From an uncultured Eubacteriales bacterium (GTDB taxonomy: Bacteria > Bacillota > Clostridia > Christensenellales > Borkfalkiaceae): DNA of 26,734 nt. The position numbers and the translations under genes were made by a program. The stretch's first letter is position 1, and every line of letters starts with the position of its first letter. The stretch spans positions 1 through 26,734 of the forward strand of contig CAJLXC010000016.1 of the NCBI GenBank assembly GCA_905210545.1. The letters run 5' to 3'. The notes under the pieces were generated by a model. That model searched no databases, was not told the DNA's origin, and saw only the letters and a program-made list of their open reading frames with translations. This document shows, in pieces, positions 1 to 7,191 of the stretch.

Positions 1-1
1 G

Positions 2-79
2 TGCAGGGGAATAGGGGCGGACTCGGAAAACAGCCCCTTTCCCTTGCAAAACAACCCCTTGACGCGGGAATCTCATTAA
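2..79 (+). CDS. Possible C-terminal end of an upstream gene (partial)
   Basis: A reading frame is open from the left edge for 25 codons and stops at TAA 77-79, about 15 bases before the Shine-Dalgarno of the next gene. That is the layout expected of the tail of an upstream operon member. The visible residues end in NNPLTRESH and match no family I can name. A second forward frame is also open through this stretch, so the assignment rests only on stop-codon placement. Confidence 0.3.
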   Translation, partial: CRGIGADSENSPFPLQNNPLTRESH

Positions 80-106
80 GAAAAAATCAAAAAAGGAGAA
101 ACGCTT

Positions 107-841
107 TTGAAAGTTGCGCTTATAACGGGCGCGTCCGGTGCTATCGGGCGCGAAACCGCTCTTAAATTTATAAACGACGGCTATTTTACCGTCGGGCAGT
201 ACAATAACGGCGGCGACAGAATGGAAAATTTCGTTTCCGCGCTGAAAAACGAGAATAAATCCGATTATTTTTTTCCGTTCCGCGCGGATTTGAAAAGCGC
301 GAAAGACTGCGCCGCGCTTGCGGAATTTACACTCGAAAATTTCGGGCATACGGACGTTTTCGTTTCCGTCGCGGGTACGGACGTGTATAAGCTCTGCACG
401 GAAACGACGGAAAAAGAGTGGGACGATGTTTTTTCCGTAAACGCAAAATCCGCGTTTCTTTTAACGAAAAGTCTTTTACCTACCATGACGGAACGAAAAA
501 AAGGCGCGCTTTTATACGTTTCGTCTATATGGGGCGTTGCCGGCGCGTGTATGGAAACGGCGTATTCCGCTTCTAAAGCCGCGCTCATAGGGTTTTGCAA
601 AGCAATCGCGAAAGAAGTCGCGCCGAGCGGAATCACCGCTAACTGCGTTTGCCCCGGGGTTATCGATACGCCGATGAACGCGAGATTTTCCGCGGAAGAA
701 ACCGCGGAGCTTATCGAGAGAACGCCGCTCGGCAGATTAGGCACGGCAAAAGAAATAGCCGACCTTATATTTTTTCTGTGTACGGGCGCGCCGTTCGTGA
801 CGGGGCAAGCGATAACCGCGGACGGCGGATTTATTCTGTAA
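107..841 (+). CDS. Short-chain dehydrogenase/reductase, FabG-like
   Basis: This is a 244-residue single-domain SDR, probably a cytoplasmic NAD(P)H-dependent ketone or 3-oxoacyl reductase. It shows the N-terminal dinucleotide motif TGASGAIG, the catalytic serine in VSSIWG, the YSASK catalytic Tyr/Lys pair, the structural Asn in SVNAKS, the CPGVIDTPM loop and the C-terminal TADGGF typical of FabG relatives. The usual NAG motif reads VAG. The start is TTG at 107, preceded by AGGAG at 94-98 with 8-base spacing. No fatty-acid synthesis genes are visible nearby, so a role in that pathway is unproven. The substrate cannot be told from sequence. Confidence 0.85.
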   Translation: MKVALITGASGAIGRETALKFINDGYFTVGQYNNGGDRMENFVSALKNENKSDYFFPFRADLKSAKDCAALAEFTLENFGHTDVFVSVAGTDVYKLCTETTEKEWDDVFSVNAKSAFLLTKSLLPTMTERKKGALLYVSSIWGVAGACMETAYSASKAALIGFCKAIAKEVAPSGITANCVCPGVIDTPMNARFSAEETAELIERTPLGRLGTAKEIADLIFFLCTGAPFVTGQAITADGGFIL

Positions 842-896
842 CGGCGGCGGTAAAATCCGGTAATAACCGTTATAAAAAAAACTAATCGTTATAGAC

Positions 897-925
897 TTGC
901 CAAAAAAAGCTTTTTGAAGTATAAT
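897..925 (+). promoter_or_regulatory. Promoter of purA
   Basis: TTGCCA at 897-902 and a perfect TATAAT at 920-925 are separated by 17 bases, matching a housekeeping sigma-A promoter. Transcription would start near 932, giving a leader of about 37 bases before purA. Confidence 0.75.
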
Positions 926-968
926 TTAATCGTAAAGAATTTGGGGAATAATTCCCGCGGAGGATAAA

Positions 969-2240
969 ATGTTAACAGCAATTACGGGTATAAACTGGGG
1001 CGACGAAGGGAAAGGTCGTATGGTGGACCTGTTGTCCGAAAATTACGACGTGGTAGTCAGATATCAGGGCGGCAACAACGCCGGTCATACCGTCGTGAAC
1101 GATAAGGGCAAATTCGTTCTTAATCTTTTGCCCTCGGGTATTTTAAGAGAGGGCGTGACAAACGTTATCGGCAACGGCGTGGTTGTCGATATAAAGCATC
1201 TCGTAGAAGAAATGGGACGCATAGAAGAAGCGGGAATCGCCATTCCGCCCGAACACCTTAAAATAAGCGACAGAGCGGTTATCTGTATGCCGTATCACGT
1301 TATGCAGGATTGCCTCGAAGAAAACCGTCTTGCGGGCAAAAAATACGGTTCTACGCGCCGCGGCATCGCGCCCGTTTACGGCGATAAATATATGAAAAAG
1401 TGCATTCGTATGGGCGAGCTGTTCGATATGGCAAAGCTCGAAGAACGCCTTAAGGATATAGTCGAATGGAAAAACCTTACGATAGTCGGCGTTTACGGCG
1501 GCGAACCCGTTAAGCTTTCCGATATGATGGCGCATCTGAAAAAATACGGAGAAAAGCTTCTACCTTATATATGCGATACTTCGGTTTTCCTCGATAATCT
1601 CGCAAAAGAAGGCAAAAACATTATGTTCGAAGCGCAGCTCGGCGCGCTCCGCGATATAGATTTCGGTATTTACCCTTTCACGAGTTCGTCAAACTCGATA
1701 GCGGCTTACGCGCCCGTAGGCGCGGGAATTCCCGGGAGAAAGCTCGACCTTTCCATCGGTATCATGAAGGCTTATTCCACCTGCGTGGGCGAAGGTCCTT
1801 TCACCGTGGAGTATTTCGGTGATAAAGCGGAAGAATTGAGAAAAGCCGGCGGCGAATACGGCGCGGCTACGGGCAGACCGAGAAGAGTGGGCCCGTTCGA
1901 CGCGGTTGCGAGCAGGTTCGGCATCCGCATGCAGGGCGCGGACGAAATCGCGCTTACCAAGCTTGACGTTTTAAGTTACGCAAAAGAACTTGAAGTGTGC
2001 GTAGCTTACGACTATCGCGGCGAGAAGATAACGGACTTCCCGCTGACGCAGAAGTTAGAGGAATGCAAGCCCGTCTATGTGACGCTGAAAGGCTGGAACA
2101 AGGACGTAAGCGGTTGCAGGAAGAAAGAGGATTTGCCGAAAGAGGCCGTAGAATATATAGAATTCATAGAGAAAGCCGTCGGCGCGAAGATAAAATACGT
2201 TTCCGTCGGCGCGGAAAGAGACGCGTATATAATAATGTAA
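969..2240 (+). CDS. purA: Adenylosuccinate synthetase
   Basis: This cytoplasmic enzyme joins IMP and L-aspartate using GTP to make adenylosuccinate, the first committed step to AMP. The 423-residue length is normal. The N-terminal WGDEGKGR loop gives the catalytic Asp12, and His40 lies in NNAGHT. GSTRRGIAP, the TGRPRRVGPFD purine-binding segment and the LTKLDVL guanine-binding motif follow. Two active-site stretches differ from the enterobacterial form: FEAQLGALRDID replaces FEGAQGTLLDID, and STCVGEGPF replaces TTRVGEGPF. I believe both occur in a Firmicutes subfamily. The ATG at 969 is preceded by GGAGG at 959-963. It has its own promoter and is followed by a hairpin terminator. Later steps of AMP synthesis release fumarate, a possible minor link to the fumarate genes at the right end. 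Confidence 0.97.
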   Translation: MLTAITGINWGDEGKGRMVDLLSENYDVVVRYQGGNNAGHTVVNDKGKFVLNLLPSGILREGVTNVIGNGVVVDIKHLVEEMGRIEEAGIAIPPEHLKISDRAVICMPYHVMQDCLEENRLAGKKYGSTRRGIAPVYGDKYMKKCIRMGELFDMAKLEERLKDIVEWKNLTIVGVYGGEPVKLSDMMAHLKKYGEKLLPYICDTSVFLDNLAKEGKNIMFEAQLGALRDIDFGIYPFTSSSNSIAAYAPVGAGIPGRKLDLSIGIMKAYSTCVGEGPFTVEYFGDKAEELRKAGGEYGAATGRPRRVGPFDAVASRFGIRMQGADEIALTKLDVLSYAKELEVCVAYDYRGEKITDFPLTQKLEECKPVYVTLKGWNKDVSGCRKKEDLPKEAVEYIEFIEKAVGAKIKYVSVGAERDAYIIM

Positions 2241-2265
2241 TCGCGTAAAACAATAAACTAATCTT

Positions 2266-2294
2266 AAAAGGGAGAAGGCAAACTTCTCCCTTTT
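2266..2294 (+). terminator. Hairpin terminator after purA, before malQ
   Basis: A perfect 12-bp stem (2266-2277 with 2283-2294) encloses a 5-base loop, and the 3' arm ends in TTTT. It sits 25 bases after the purA stop and 13 bases before the malQ ATG. The U-tract is short, so partial read-through is possible. Confidence 0.7.
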
Positions 2295-2307
2295 GAAAAA
2301 GGTAAAA

Positions 2308-3801
2308 ATGGAAAGAAAAAGCGGTGTGCTTTTGCCGGTGTTTTCGCTTCCGTCGGAATACGGGATAGGCGATTTCGGCAAGGAATGTTATAAATTCATA
2401 GATTTTCTCAAAAAAACGGGGCAGCGCGTGTGGCAGATTTTGCCGCTCGTGCAGACGGGGTACGGCAACTCGCCGTATTCTTCGGTATCTTCCGAGTCGT
2501 TCAATCCCTATTTTATCAGTCCCGAGCTGCTTGAAGAACAAGGTCTTCTCAACGAAAAAGAAACGGATTTTTCCCGTTACGACGGCAAATACGCGGATTA
2601 CGGGTTTTTGTATTCGGTCAGATTTCCGCTGCTTAAAAAAGCCTTTTCGCGCTTTGACAGAAACGATAAAACTTTTCGCGCGTTCACGGAGCGCGGCGAA
2701 TCTCTCGACTACGCGCTTTTTATGACGCTTAAATACGAATCGGGGCAGAAGCATTTTTACGAGTGGGATCATAAGTATAAATACCGCGACAAAGCCGCTC
2801 TTAAAACCTTTGCGGAAAACTATAAAGAAGAGATTTCGTTCTGGCAGTTCGTGCAGTACGAGGCGGAGAGAGAGTGGTTTGCGGTGAAAAATTACGCCGC
2901 GGAAAACGGCGTGGAAATTTTAGGCGATATGCCGCTTTACGTCGCGCACGATTCCGTGGACGTGTGGAAAAACCCCGAGCTTTTTAAGCTTGACGAAAAT
3001 CTTATGCCGACGGAAGTCGCCGGCGTTCCGCCCGATTATTTCTGCGCGGACGGTCAGCTTTGGGGCAACCCCGTTTACGACTACGCCGCTCACGCAAAGG
3101 ACGGCTTTAAATGGTGGACGGACAGACTTAAAAAAGCGTTGAAGCTTTTCGATCTGGTGAGAATAGACCATTTCAGGGGGCTTGACAGGTTTTATAAGGT
3201 GAAAGCGGGCGAAAGCTCCGCGCGCGTCGGGGAATGGGAAAAAGTTCCTTCCGACGAGTTGTTTGCGGCGATTCACAAAGAAACGGACAAAACGCGCATA
3301 GTCGCGGAGGATCTCGGCATAATAGACGACGGGGTGAGAGAATTACTCAAAAAAACGGGTTATCCCGGAATGCGCGTTCTTTCATTCGCGTTCAACGGCG
3401 AGAGCGGCAACCCGTATCTGCCCGAAAACGTAGAAGAAAATTCCGTCTGCTATACCGCAACGCACGACAACGATACCCTGAAAGGGCTTATAGAAGGTTT
3501 TTCCGAATGGGATAAAAACAATCTCGTAAACGGCGTTAAAAACAGCCTGCGCATAGAGGGAATAAACGAAAAAACCGACACGACGGAAGACCTTATAAAC
3601 GCTATATTAAAGCTCGGTTTTAATTGCAAATCCAAGCTTTTCGTCGCGCCGATACAGGATCTGCTGTCGCTTGGCTCGGATTATCGCATAAACGAACCGG
3701 GAACGGTAAAGCCGCAGAACTGGGCGGTTAAATTCGGGCGCGGACAGATAGACGGGGCGGCGGATAAACTGAAAAAACTGACCGCGGAGTATAAGCGGTA
3801 A
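2308..3801 (+). CDS. malQ: 4-alpha-glucanotransferase (amylomaltase, GH77)
   Basis: The enzyme moves alpha-1,4-glucan segments between acceptors in maltodextrin or glycogen metabolism, in the cytoplasm. GH77 features are complete: GVLLPVFSLPSEYGIGDFG at the N-terminus, GDMPLYVAHDSVDVW, PPDYFCADGQLWGNP, the nucleophile Asp287 in RIDHFRG, the acid/base Glu334 in VAEDLG and Asp387 in THDNDT. The length of 497 residues is typical. I chose ATG 2308, with AAAGG at 2298-2302. An in-frame TTG at 2293 lies inside the preceding hairpin and would add only five residues. There is little room for a promoter between hairpin and start, so expression probably depends on read-through from purA or on a promoter inside purA. 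No other glycogen genes are visible. Confidence 0.95.
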   Translation: MERKSGVLLPVFSLPSEYGIGDFGKECYKFIDFLKKTGQRVWQILPLVQTGYGNSPYSSVSSESFNPYFISPELLEEQGLLNEKETDFSRYDGKYADYGFLYSVRFPLLKKAFSRFDRNDKTFRAFTERGESLDYALFMTLKYESGQKHFYEWDHKYKYRDKAALKTFAENYKEEISFWQFVQYEAEREWFAVKNYAAENGVEILGDMPLYVAHDSVDVWKNPELFKLDENLMPTEVAGVPPDYFCADGQLWGNPVYDYAAHAKDGFKWWTDRLKKALKLFDLVRIDHFRGLDRFYKVKAGESSARVGEWEKVPSDELFAAIHKETDKTRIVAEDLGIIDDGVRELLKKTGYPGMRVLSFAFNGESGNPYLPENVEENSVCYTATHDNDTLKGLIEGFSEWDKNNLVNGVKNSLRIEGINEKTDTTEDLINAILKLGFNCKSKLFVAPIQDLLSLGSDYRINEPGTVKPQNWAVKFGRGQIDGAADKLKKLTAEYKR

Positions 3802-3841
3802 TTGTAGGAGTATAAAATATAATCGTTTTCGGGGGAGAACT

Positions 3842-4318
3842 TTGAGTAAAAAGAGAAAAATCGCAATCGTGATAACGGCGGCGCTTACGGGGCTTACGCT
3901 GTGCTTTATATGGGGCAATTCCTTTCTCGGGCAGTCGGCTTCCGGCTCGGGATCGGGCAAGGTATACGTTAAAATCGCCAAGCCCGTTTTCGATTTTCTG
4001 TTCGGCGTAAATTCCGTTTCGCACGAAGCGTTCAGAAAAATCGCGCACGGCGCGGAGTTTATGGTTCTGGGTTTTAATCTGTGCGGCTTGTTTGCCGCGA
4101 TAAACGCGGGATTTAACGAAAAAACGTATCTGAAAATTCTGCCGCTCGGCTTTTACGTCGCGTTTCTTGACGAAACGATACAGATTTTTACGGGCAGAGA
4201 ACCTCAGATAAAAGACGTGTGGATAGACTTCGGCGGATACGTCGCCGCGCTCGCGCTGTCGTTTCTCGTTTTCGTCATTGTCCGAGCGATAAAAAAGAAG
4301 AAAAACAAAAAGGCTTGA
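3842..4318 (+). CDS. VanZ-like membrane protein
   Basis: This 158-residue protein has about four hydrophobic segments (roughly residues 7-25, 60-85, 95-112 and 130-150) and a basic lysine-rich C-terminus. The VanZ-family signatures are present: RKIAHGAEFMVLG, then DETIQIFTGREPQIKDVWIDFGG. VanZ of glycopeptide-resistance operons gives low-level teicoplanin resistance, but most homologues are uncharacterised and this one has no van genes near it. The TTG start at 3842 follows GGGGGAG at 3831-3837. It begins 40 bases after malQ, with TATAAT at 3818-3823 in the gap but no convincing -35 box. A terminator overlaps its stop codon. Confidence 0.8.
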   Translation: MSKKRKIAIVITAALTGLTLCFIWGNSFLGQSASGSGSGKVYVKIAKPVFDFLFGVNSVSHEAFRKIAHGAEFMVLGFNLCGLFAAINAGFNEKTYLKILPLGFYVAFLDETIQIFTGREPQIKDVWIDFGGYVAALALSFLVFVIVRAIKKKKNKKA

Positions 4319-4334
4319 AAATAAAGCCTTTTTT
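4307..4334 (+). terminator. Rho-independent terminator after the VanZ-like gene
   Basis: A 10-bp stem (4307-4316 with 4324-4333) encloses a 7-base loop and ends in six T residues. The 5' arm overlaps the stop codon of the VanZ-like gene. Confidence 0.8.
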
Positions 4335-4391
4335 AAGTTTAAAAACTTTTCCGTCGGTAATAATCGTATAAAAACAAAAAGGAGTTTTTAT

Positions 4392-5642
4392 ATGGATCCA
4401 TTTAAGCAATTACCAAAGACGGATAAAATCACTTATGCAAGCTGGACTTCGCTCGCGCCGAAAAGCTACGACAAAAACGCCGTTTCGCCGTACACGAAAA
4501 CGCGCGTTATTTTAATGAACGGCACGGAATTCGAGTCAAACTGGTTTTTGCATCAGTTCCACAGACATTGCCTTAACAACGACGTGCGCAGGGTGCTGGC
4601 TTACGTAAGGCGGCAGGAACAGCAACAGCAAAAGCGCATAGCCGCGCTAAAACCTATCGACGAAACAATTCTCGAAACGACTATCGGTTACGAGCAACTC
4701 GCGGTAGACCTTACCGCGGAAATGGCGAGAAAAGAACCTAATCCGTTCGTGAAAGCGCAGCTCGACTTTGCGTTGTTAGAAGATTTCGACCACCTTTACA
4801 GATATTCCGACCTGCTCGATATGACGGAGGGCGTAAAAGGCGAAACGCTTGTCGGCGGTTATACGGAAATCACGCCCGGCAGACCTACCATAGCCGAACA
4901 CCGTCACCCGAACGACGACGTAAGGCGTTATATAAATTGCTGGCAGGACTCACTCATAACCCGCCTGCATACAGCGATAATCACGGCGGCGGAGCAGCAG
5001 ACCATGAACTATTATATGAACGTGGGAGCGTTCTTCTATACGGATCTCGGCAGAAAGCTATATAGCGAAATCGCGATGATAGAAGAACAACACGTAACGG
5101 GTTACGGCTCGCTTATGGATCCGTCCTCAACATGGTTCGAGAGTTGGGTGATGCACGAATATACCGAATGTTATCTCTATTATTCCTGTTATCAGGACGA
5201 AAGCGACGAGTATATAAAGAAAATCTGGCTGGAACATTACGAAGAAGAGCTTACGCACCTTAAAATAGCCGCGGATATGCTTTATAAATACGAGGGCAGA
5301 AACTGGGAGCAGCTGTTCGTTTTAGAGGGTTCGGCTTTCCCGTCGCTTATATCGTTGCACGAAAATATAGATTATATCCGCGATATCATGAAAGACGTAA
5401 GGCTTACCGCTTATAAAGAAGATATGCTTAAAATAGACGATACGCCGGACGGGGCGGAATACTTTAAATATCAAAGACAAGTAAACTCGTCCGTAAACTC
5501 CGTCGCCACGCACAACGTGATAGAAAAGTATATCAAAAAGAACGGCGAGGATTATCGGTTTGAAGTAGCTCCGTCCGTCGAGAAAACCTTGCGCGACAGA
5601 AAGTCGGATAACACGGAGCTTGCAAGAAAGAAAGGCTATTGA
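4392..5642 (+). CDS. Uncharacterised ferritin-like (probable diiron) protein
   Basis: I do not recognise the family. The 416-residue protein is soluble and mostly helical, with no signal peptide. Three helix pairs carry ferritin/rubrerythrin-type iron ligands at constant spacing: Glu101 with Asp131-x-x-His134, Glu201 with Glu231-x-x-His234, and Glu256 with Glu286-x-x-His289. Each first acidic ligand lies exactly 30 residues before the second. Two complete E...ExxH pairs suffice for one diiron site, so pairs two and three probably form it, and pair one is a degenerate Asp variant or a second site. A Gln-rich stretch lies at residues 76-80. The C-terminal 80 residues are charged. The ATG at 4392 follows AAGGAG at 4379-4384. 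The convergent neighbour is the flavodiiron gene fprA, so a role in handling oxygen, peroxide or iron is a reasonable guess. Confidence 0.6.
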   Translation: MDPFKQLPKTDKITYASWTSLAPKSYDKNAVSPYTKTRVILMNGTEFESNWFLHQFHRHCLNNDVRRVLAYVRRQEQQQQKRIAALKPIDETILETTIGYEQLAVDLTAEMARKEPNPFVKAQLDFALLEDFDHLYRYSDLLDMTEGVKGETLVGGYTEITPGRPTIAEHRHPNDDVRRYINCWQDSLITRLHTAIITAAEQQTMNYYMNVGAFFYTDLGRKLYSEIAMIEEQHVTGYGSLMDPSSTWFESWVMHEYTECYLYYSCYQDESDEYIKKIWLEHYEEELTHLKIAADMLYKYEGRNWEQLFVLEGSAFPSLISLHENIDYIRDIMKDVRLTAYKEDMLKIDDTPDGAEYFKYQRQVNSSVNSVATHNVIEKYIKKNGEDYRFEVAPSVEKTLRDRKSDNTELARKKGY

Positions 5643-5661
5643 TTCCGTTTTATATAATAAT

Positions 5662-5720
5662 GAGATTGCCGCGGGGTTAAAAACCCCTCGCAATGACAAG
5701 AATGGGAGTCCGCAATGACA
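5662..5720. repeat. Dispersed hairpin repeat, copy A plus a partial unit
   Basis: GAGATTGCC, then an inner palindrome GGGGTTAAAAACCCC, then CGCAATGACAA (5662-5699), form a hairpin in which ATTGC also pairs with GCAAT. A partial unit ending in CGCAATGACA follows at 5711-5720. The same outer sequences with a different inner stem recur at 13876-13914. Similar intergenic palindromes are scattered in many bacterial genomes; their function is unknown. Confidence 0.6.
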
Positions 5721-5726
5721 AAAAAG

Positions 5727-5761
5727 AAAAATCCTCCTTAAAGGAAAAGGAGGATTTTTTT
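5727..5761. terminator. Bidirectional terminator between convergent genes
   Basis: A perfect 13-bp stem (5727-5739 with 5747-5759) encloses a 7-base loop. It is flanked by T-runs when read on either strand, so it can end both the ferritin-like gene and fprA. Confidence 0.9.
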
Positions 5762-5804
5762 ATAACCGCCGGGTGAATTCGCTTTTTGTCGAAAGCAAAA
5801 GAAC

Positions 5805-6959
5805 TTATTCCGCAAGTTCTTTTGCGAGCGCGTCTATCTGCACCCTGCTCGTTTCGTTCAACGCGGAAGTTATCGTTACGGTATTTTCCGCAAACGTAAC
5901 GTTTTTGGAGCTTGCGAATTTTTCTTTCATTATTTTCGCGGCGATCGGCGCCCAGGAGCCGTTTTCTATAAAGCCTATCTTTCTGTTCTGATAGTTGCGT
6001 TCCGTAAGGTGTGCGATAAATTCGCGCATAAAGGGGAACACGTCGCCGTTATAGGTGGTGGTTGCAAGCACGAGCTTGCCGTATTTGAAAGCGTCTTCTA
6101 CGTTTTCTGCCATATCGCTTCTCGCAAGGTCGCTCATAACGACTTTTTTGCAGCCGTTTTCGGAAAGCTTTTCCGCAAGCAGCTTTGCGGCTTTTTCCGT
6201 GTGTCCGTATACGGAAGTATAGGCGATAAACACCCCGTCCGCTTCCGCCTTATAAGACGACCAGATATCGTAGAGATTGAGATAATAGCCGAGATTTTCT
6301 TTGAGAACGGGACCGTGCAGCGGGCAGATGGTTTTTACGTCGAGCGCGGCGGCTTTTTTAAGGAGGGTTTGTACCATAACCCCGTATTTGCCCACGATCC
6401 CGAAATAATATCGTCTCGCTTCGCACGCCCAGTCTTCGCACGCGTCGGACGCGCCGAATTTGCCGAAAGCGTCCGCAGAAAAAAGAATTTTGTGCGTTTC
6501 GTCGTAAGTTACCATAACCTCCGGCCAGTGAACCATCGGCGCGAAAACAAACGCCAGCTCCGTGCCGCCGAGAGAGAGTTTTTCTCCGTCTTTAACGACG
6601 ATACGCCTTTCCGCAAAATCGTTCCCGAAAAAGTTTTTCATCATCGTAAACGCTTTCTGATTAGAAACCACCGTCGCGTTTTTATATTTCTCGCAAAAAA
6701 GCGTTACGTTTGCGGAATGGTCGGGTTCCATGTGCTGAACGATAAGATAGTCGGGGGATTTGCCGCCGAGAGTTTTTTCTATGGCAGAGAGCCACTCGTT
6801 GCCGAAGCCTTCGCTCACGGTATCGAGAACGGCGATTTTTTCTCCGACGATCACGTAAGAATTATAAGCCATACCGTTCGGCACGCGATATTGCCCTTCA
6901 AAAAGGTCGATGGTTTTGTCGTCTACGCCGACGTAAAACACGTTTTCGGTAATTTTCAT
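5805..6959 (-). CDS. fprA: Flavodiiron protein (A-type flavoprotein, O2/NO reductase)
   Basis: This soluble enzyme reduces O2 to water, or NO to N2O, protecting anaerobes. The N-terminal metallo-beta-lactamase domain carries the diiron ligands His76, Glu78, Asp80, His81 (QHMEPDHS), His144, Asp163 (SADAFG) and His215 (CPLHGP). The C-terminal flavodoxin domain begins near residue 243 with the FMN loop TSVYGHTEKA. Its 384 residues match the class-A (two-domain) form, so it needs an external donor such as rubredoxin. I placed the start at complement 6959 (MKITENVFY), because GAGGAG at complement 6968-6973 is spaced 8 bases from it. Upstream in-frame codons run into the promoter. Confidence 0.95.
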   Translation of the reverse strand: MKITENVFYVGVDDKTIDLFEGQYRVPNGMAYNSYVIVGEKIAVLDTVSEGFGNEWLSAIEKTLGGKSPDYLIVQHMEPDHSANVTLFCEKYKNATVVSNQKAFTMMKNFFGNDFAERRIVVKDGEKLSLGGTELAFVFAPMVHWPEVMVTYDETHKILFSADAFGKFGASDACEDWACEARRYYFGIVGKYGVMVQTLLKKAAALDVKTICPLHGPVLKENLGYYLNLYDIWSSYKAEADGVFIAYTSVYGHTEKAAKLLAEKLSENGCKKVVMSDLARSDMAENVEDAFKYGKLVLATTTYNGDVFPFMREFIAHLTERNYQNRKIGFIENGSWAPIAAKIMKEKFASSKNVTFAENTVTITSALNETSRVQIDALAKELAE

Positions 6960-6992
6960 AGAAACTGCTCCTCTATATTTTTTGTCTGATTT

Positions 6993-7022
6993 CTTATATT
7001 TTAATTTAAAATATCTCGTCAA
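6993..7022 (-). promoter_or_regulatory. Promoter of fprA
   Basis: On the minus strand, TTGACG (7017-7022) and TATAAG (6993-6998) are separated by 18 bases. The start codon follows at 6959, giving a leader of about 25 bases. Confidence 0.6.
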
Positions 7023-7040
7023 GTCAAGCGACGGAGAGCC

Positions 7041-7084
7041 TTATAAAAAAATATCGAAAAAAACCTTCAACGCGGTTTTGATAT
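7041..7084 (-). terminator. Probable terminator after the M29 peptidase gene
   Basis: Read on the minus strand, ATATC and AAAACC pair with GGTTTT and GATAT across an 8-base loop, and the hairpin is followed by a run of seven T residues. The stem is AT-rich with an internal bulge, so termination efficiency is uncertain. Confidence 0.4.
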
Positions 7085-7191
7085 GTCCCCCTCGGAAAGC
7101 GTCTGACTTTCAGGGTGCATACCGTTACGGGGCGGACGGTAAAATTTTTTAAATAATCGTTTGGTATTGTTCGCCGGTTAAGGCGCGGGGA

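Noticed and set aside
839..872. Hairpin after the SDR gene as a terminator
   Set aside because: TAACGG and CCGTTA can pair, but the loop is 22 bases and an A-run rather than a T-run follows.
6009..6989. Long plus-strand reading frame of 326 codons opposite fprA
   Set aside because: It is fully antisense to a clear flavodiiron gene, shows no recognisable domain and has the Arg/Phe/Val-rich composition of a shadow frame.
7121..7150. Plus-strand terminator ACCGT/ACGGT followed by T-run
   Set aside because: It resembles a terminator on the plus strand, but both flanking genes are on the minus strand, so there is no transcript for it to end.
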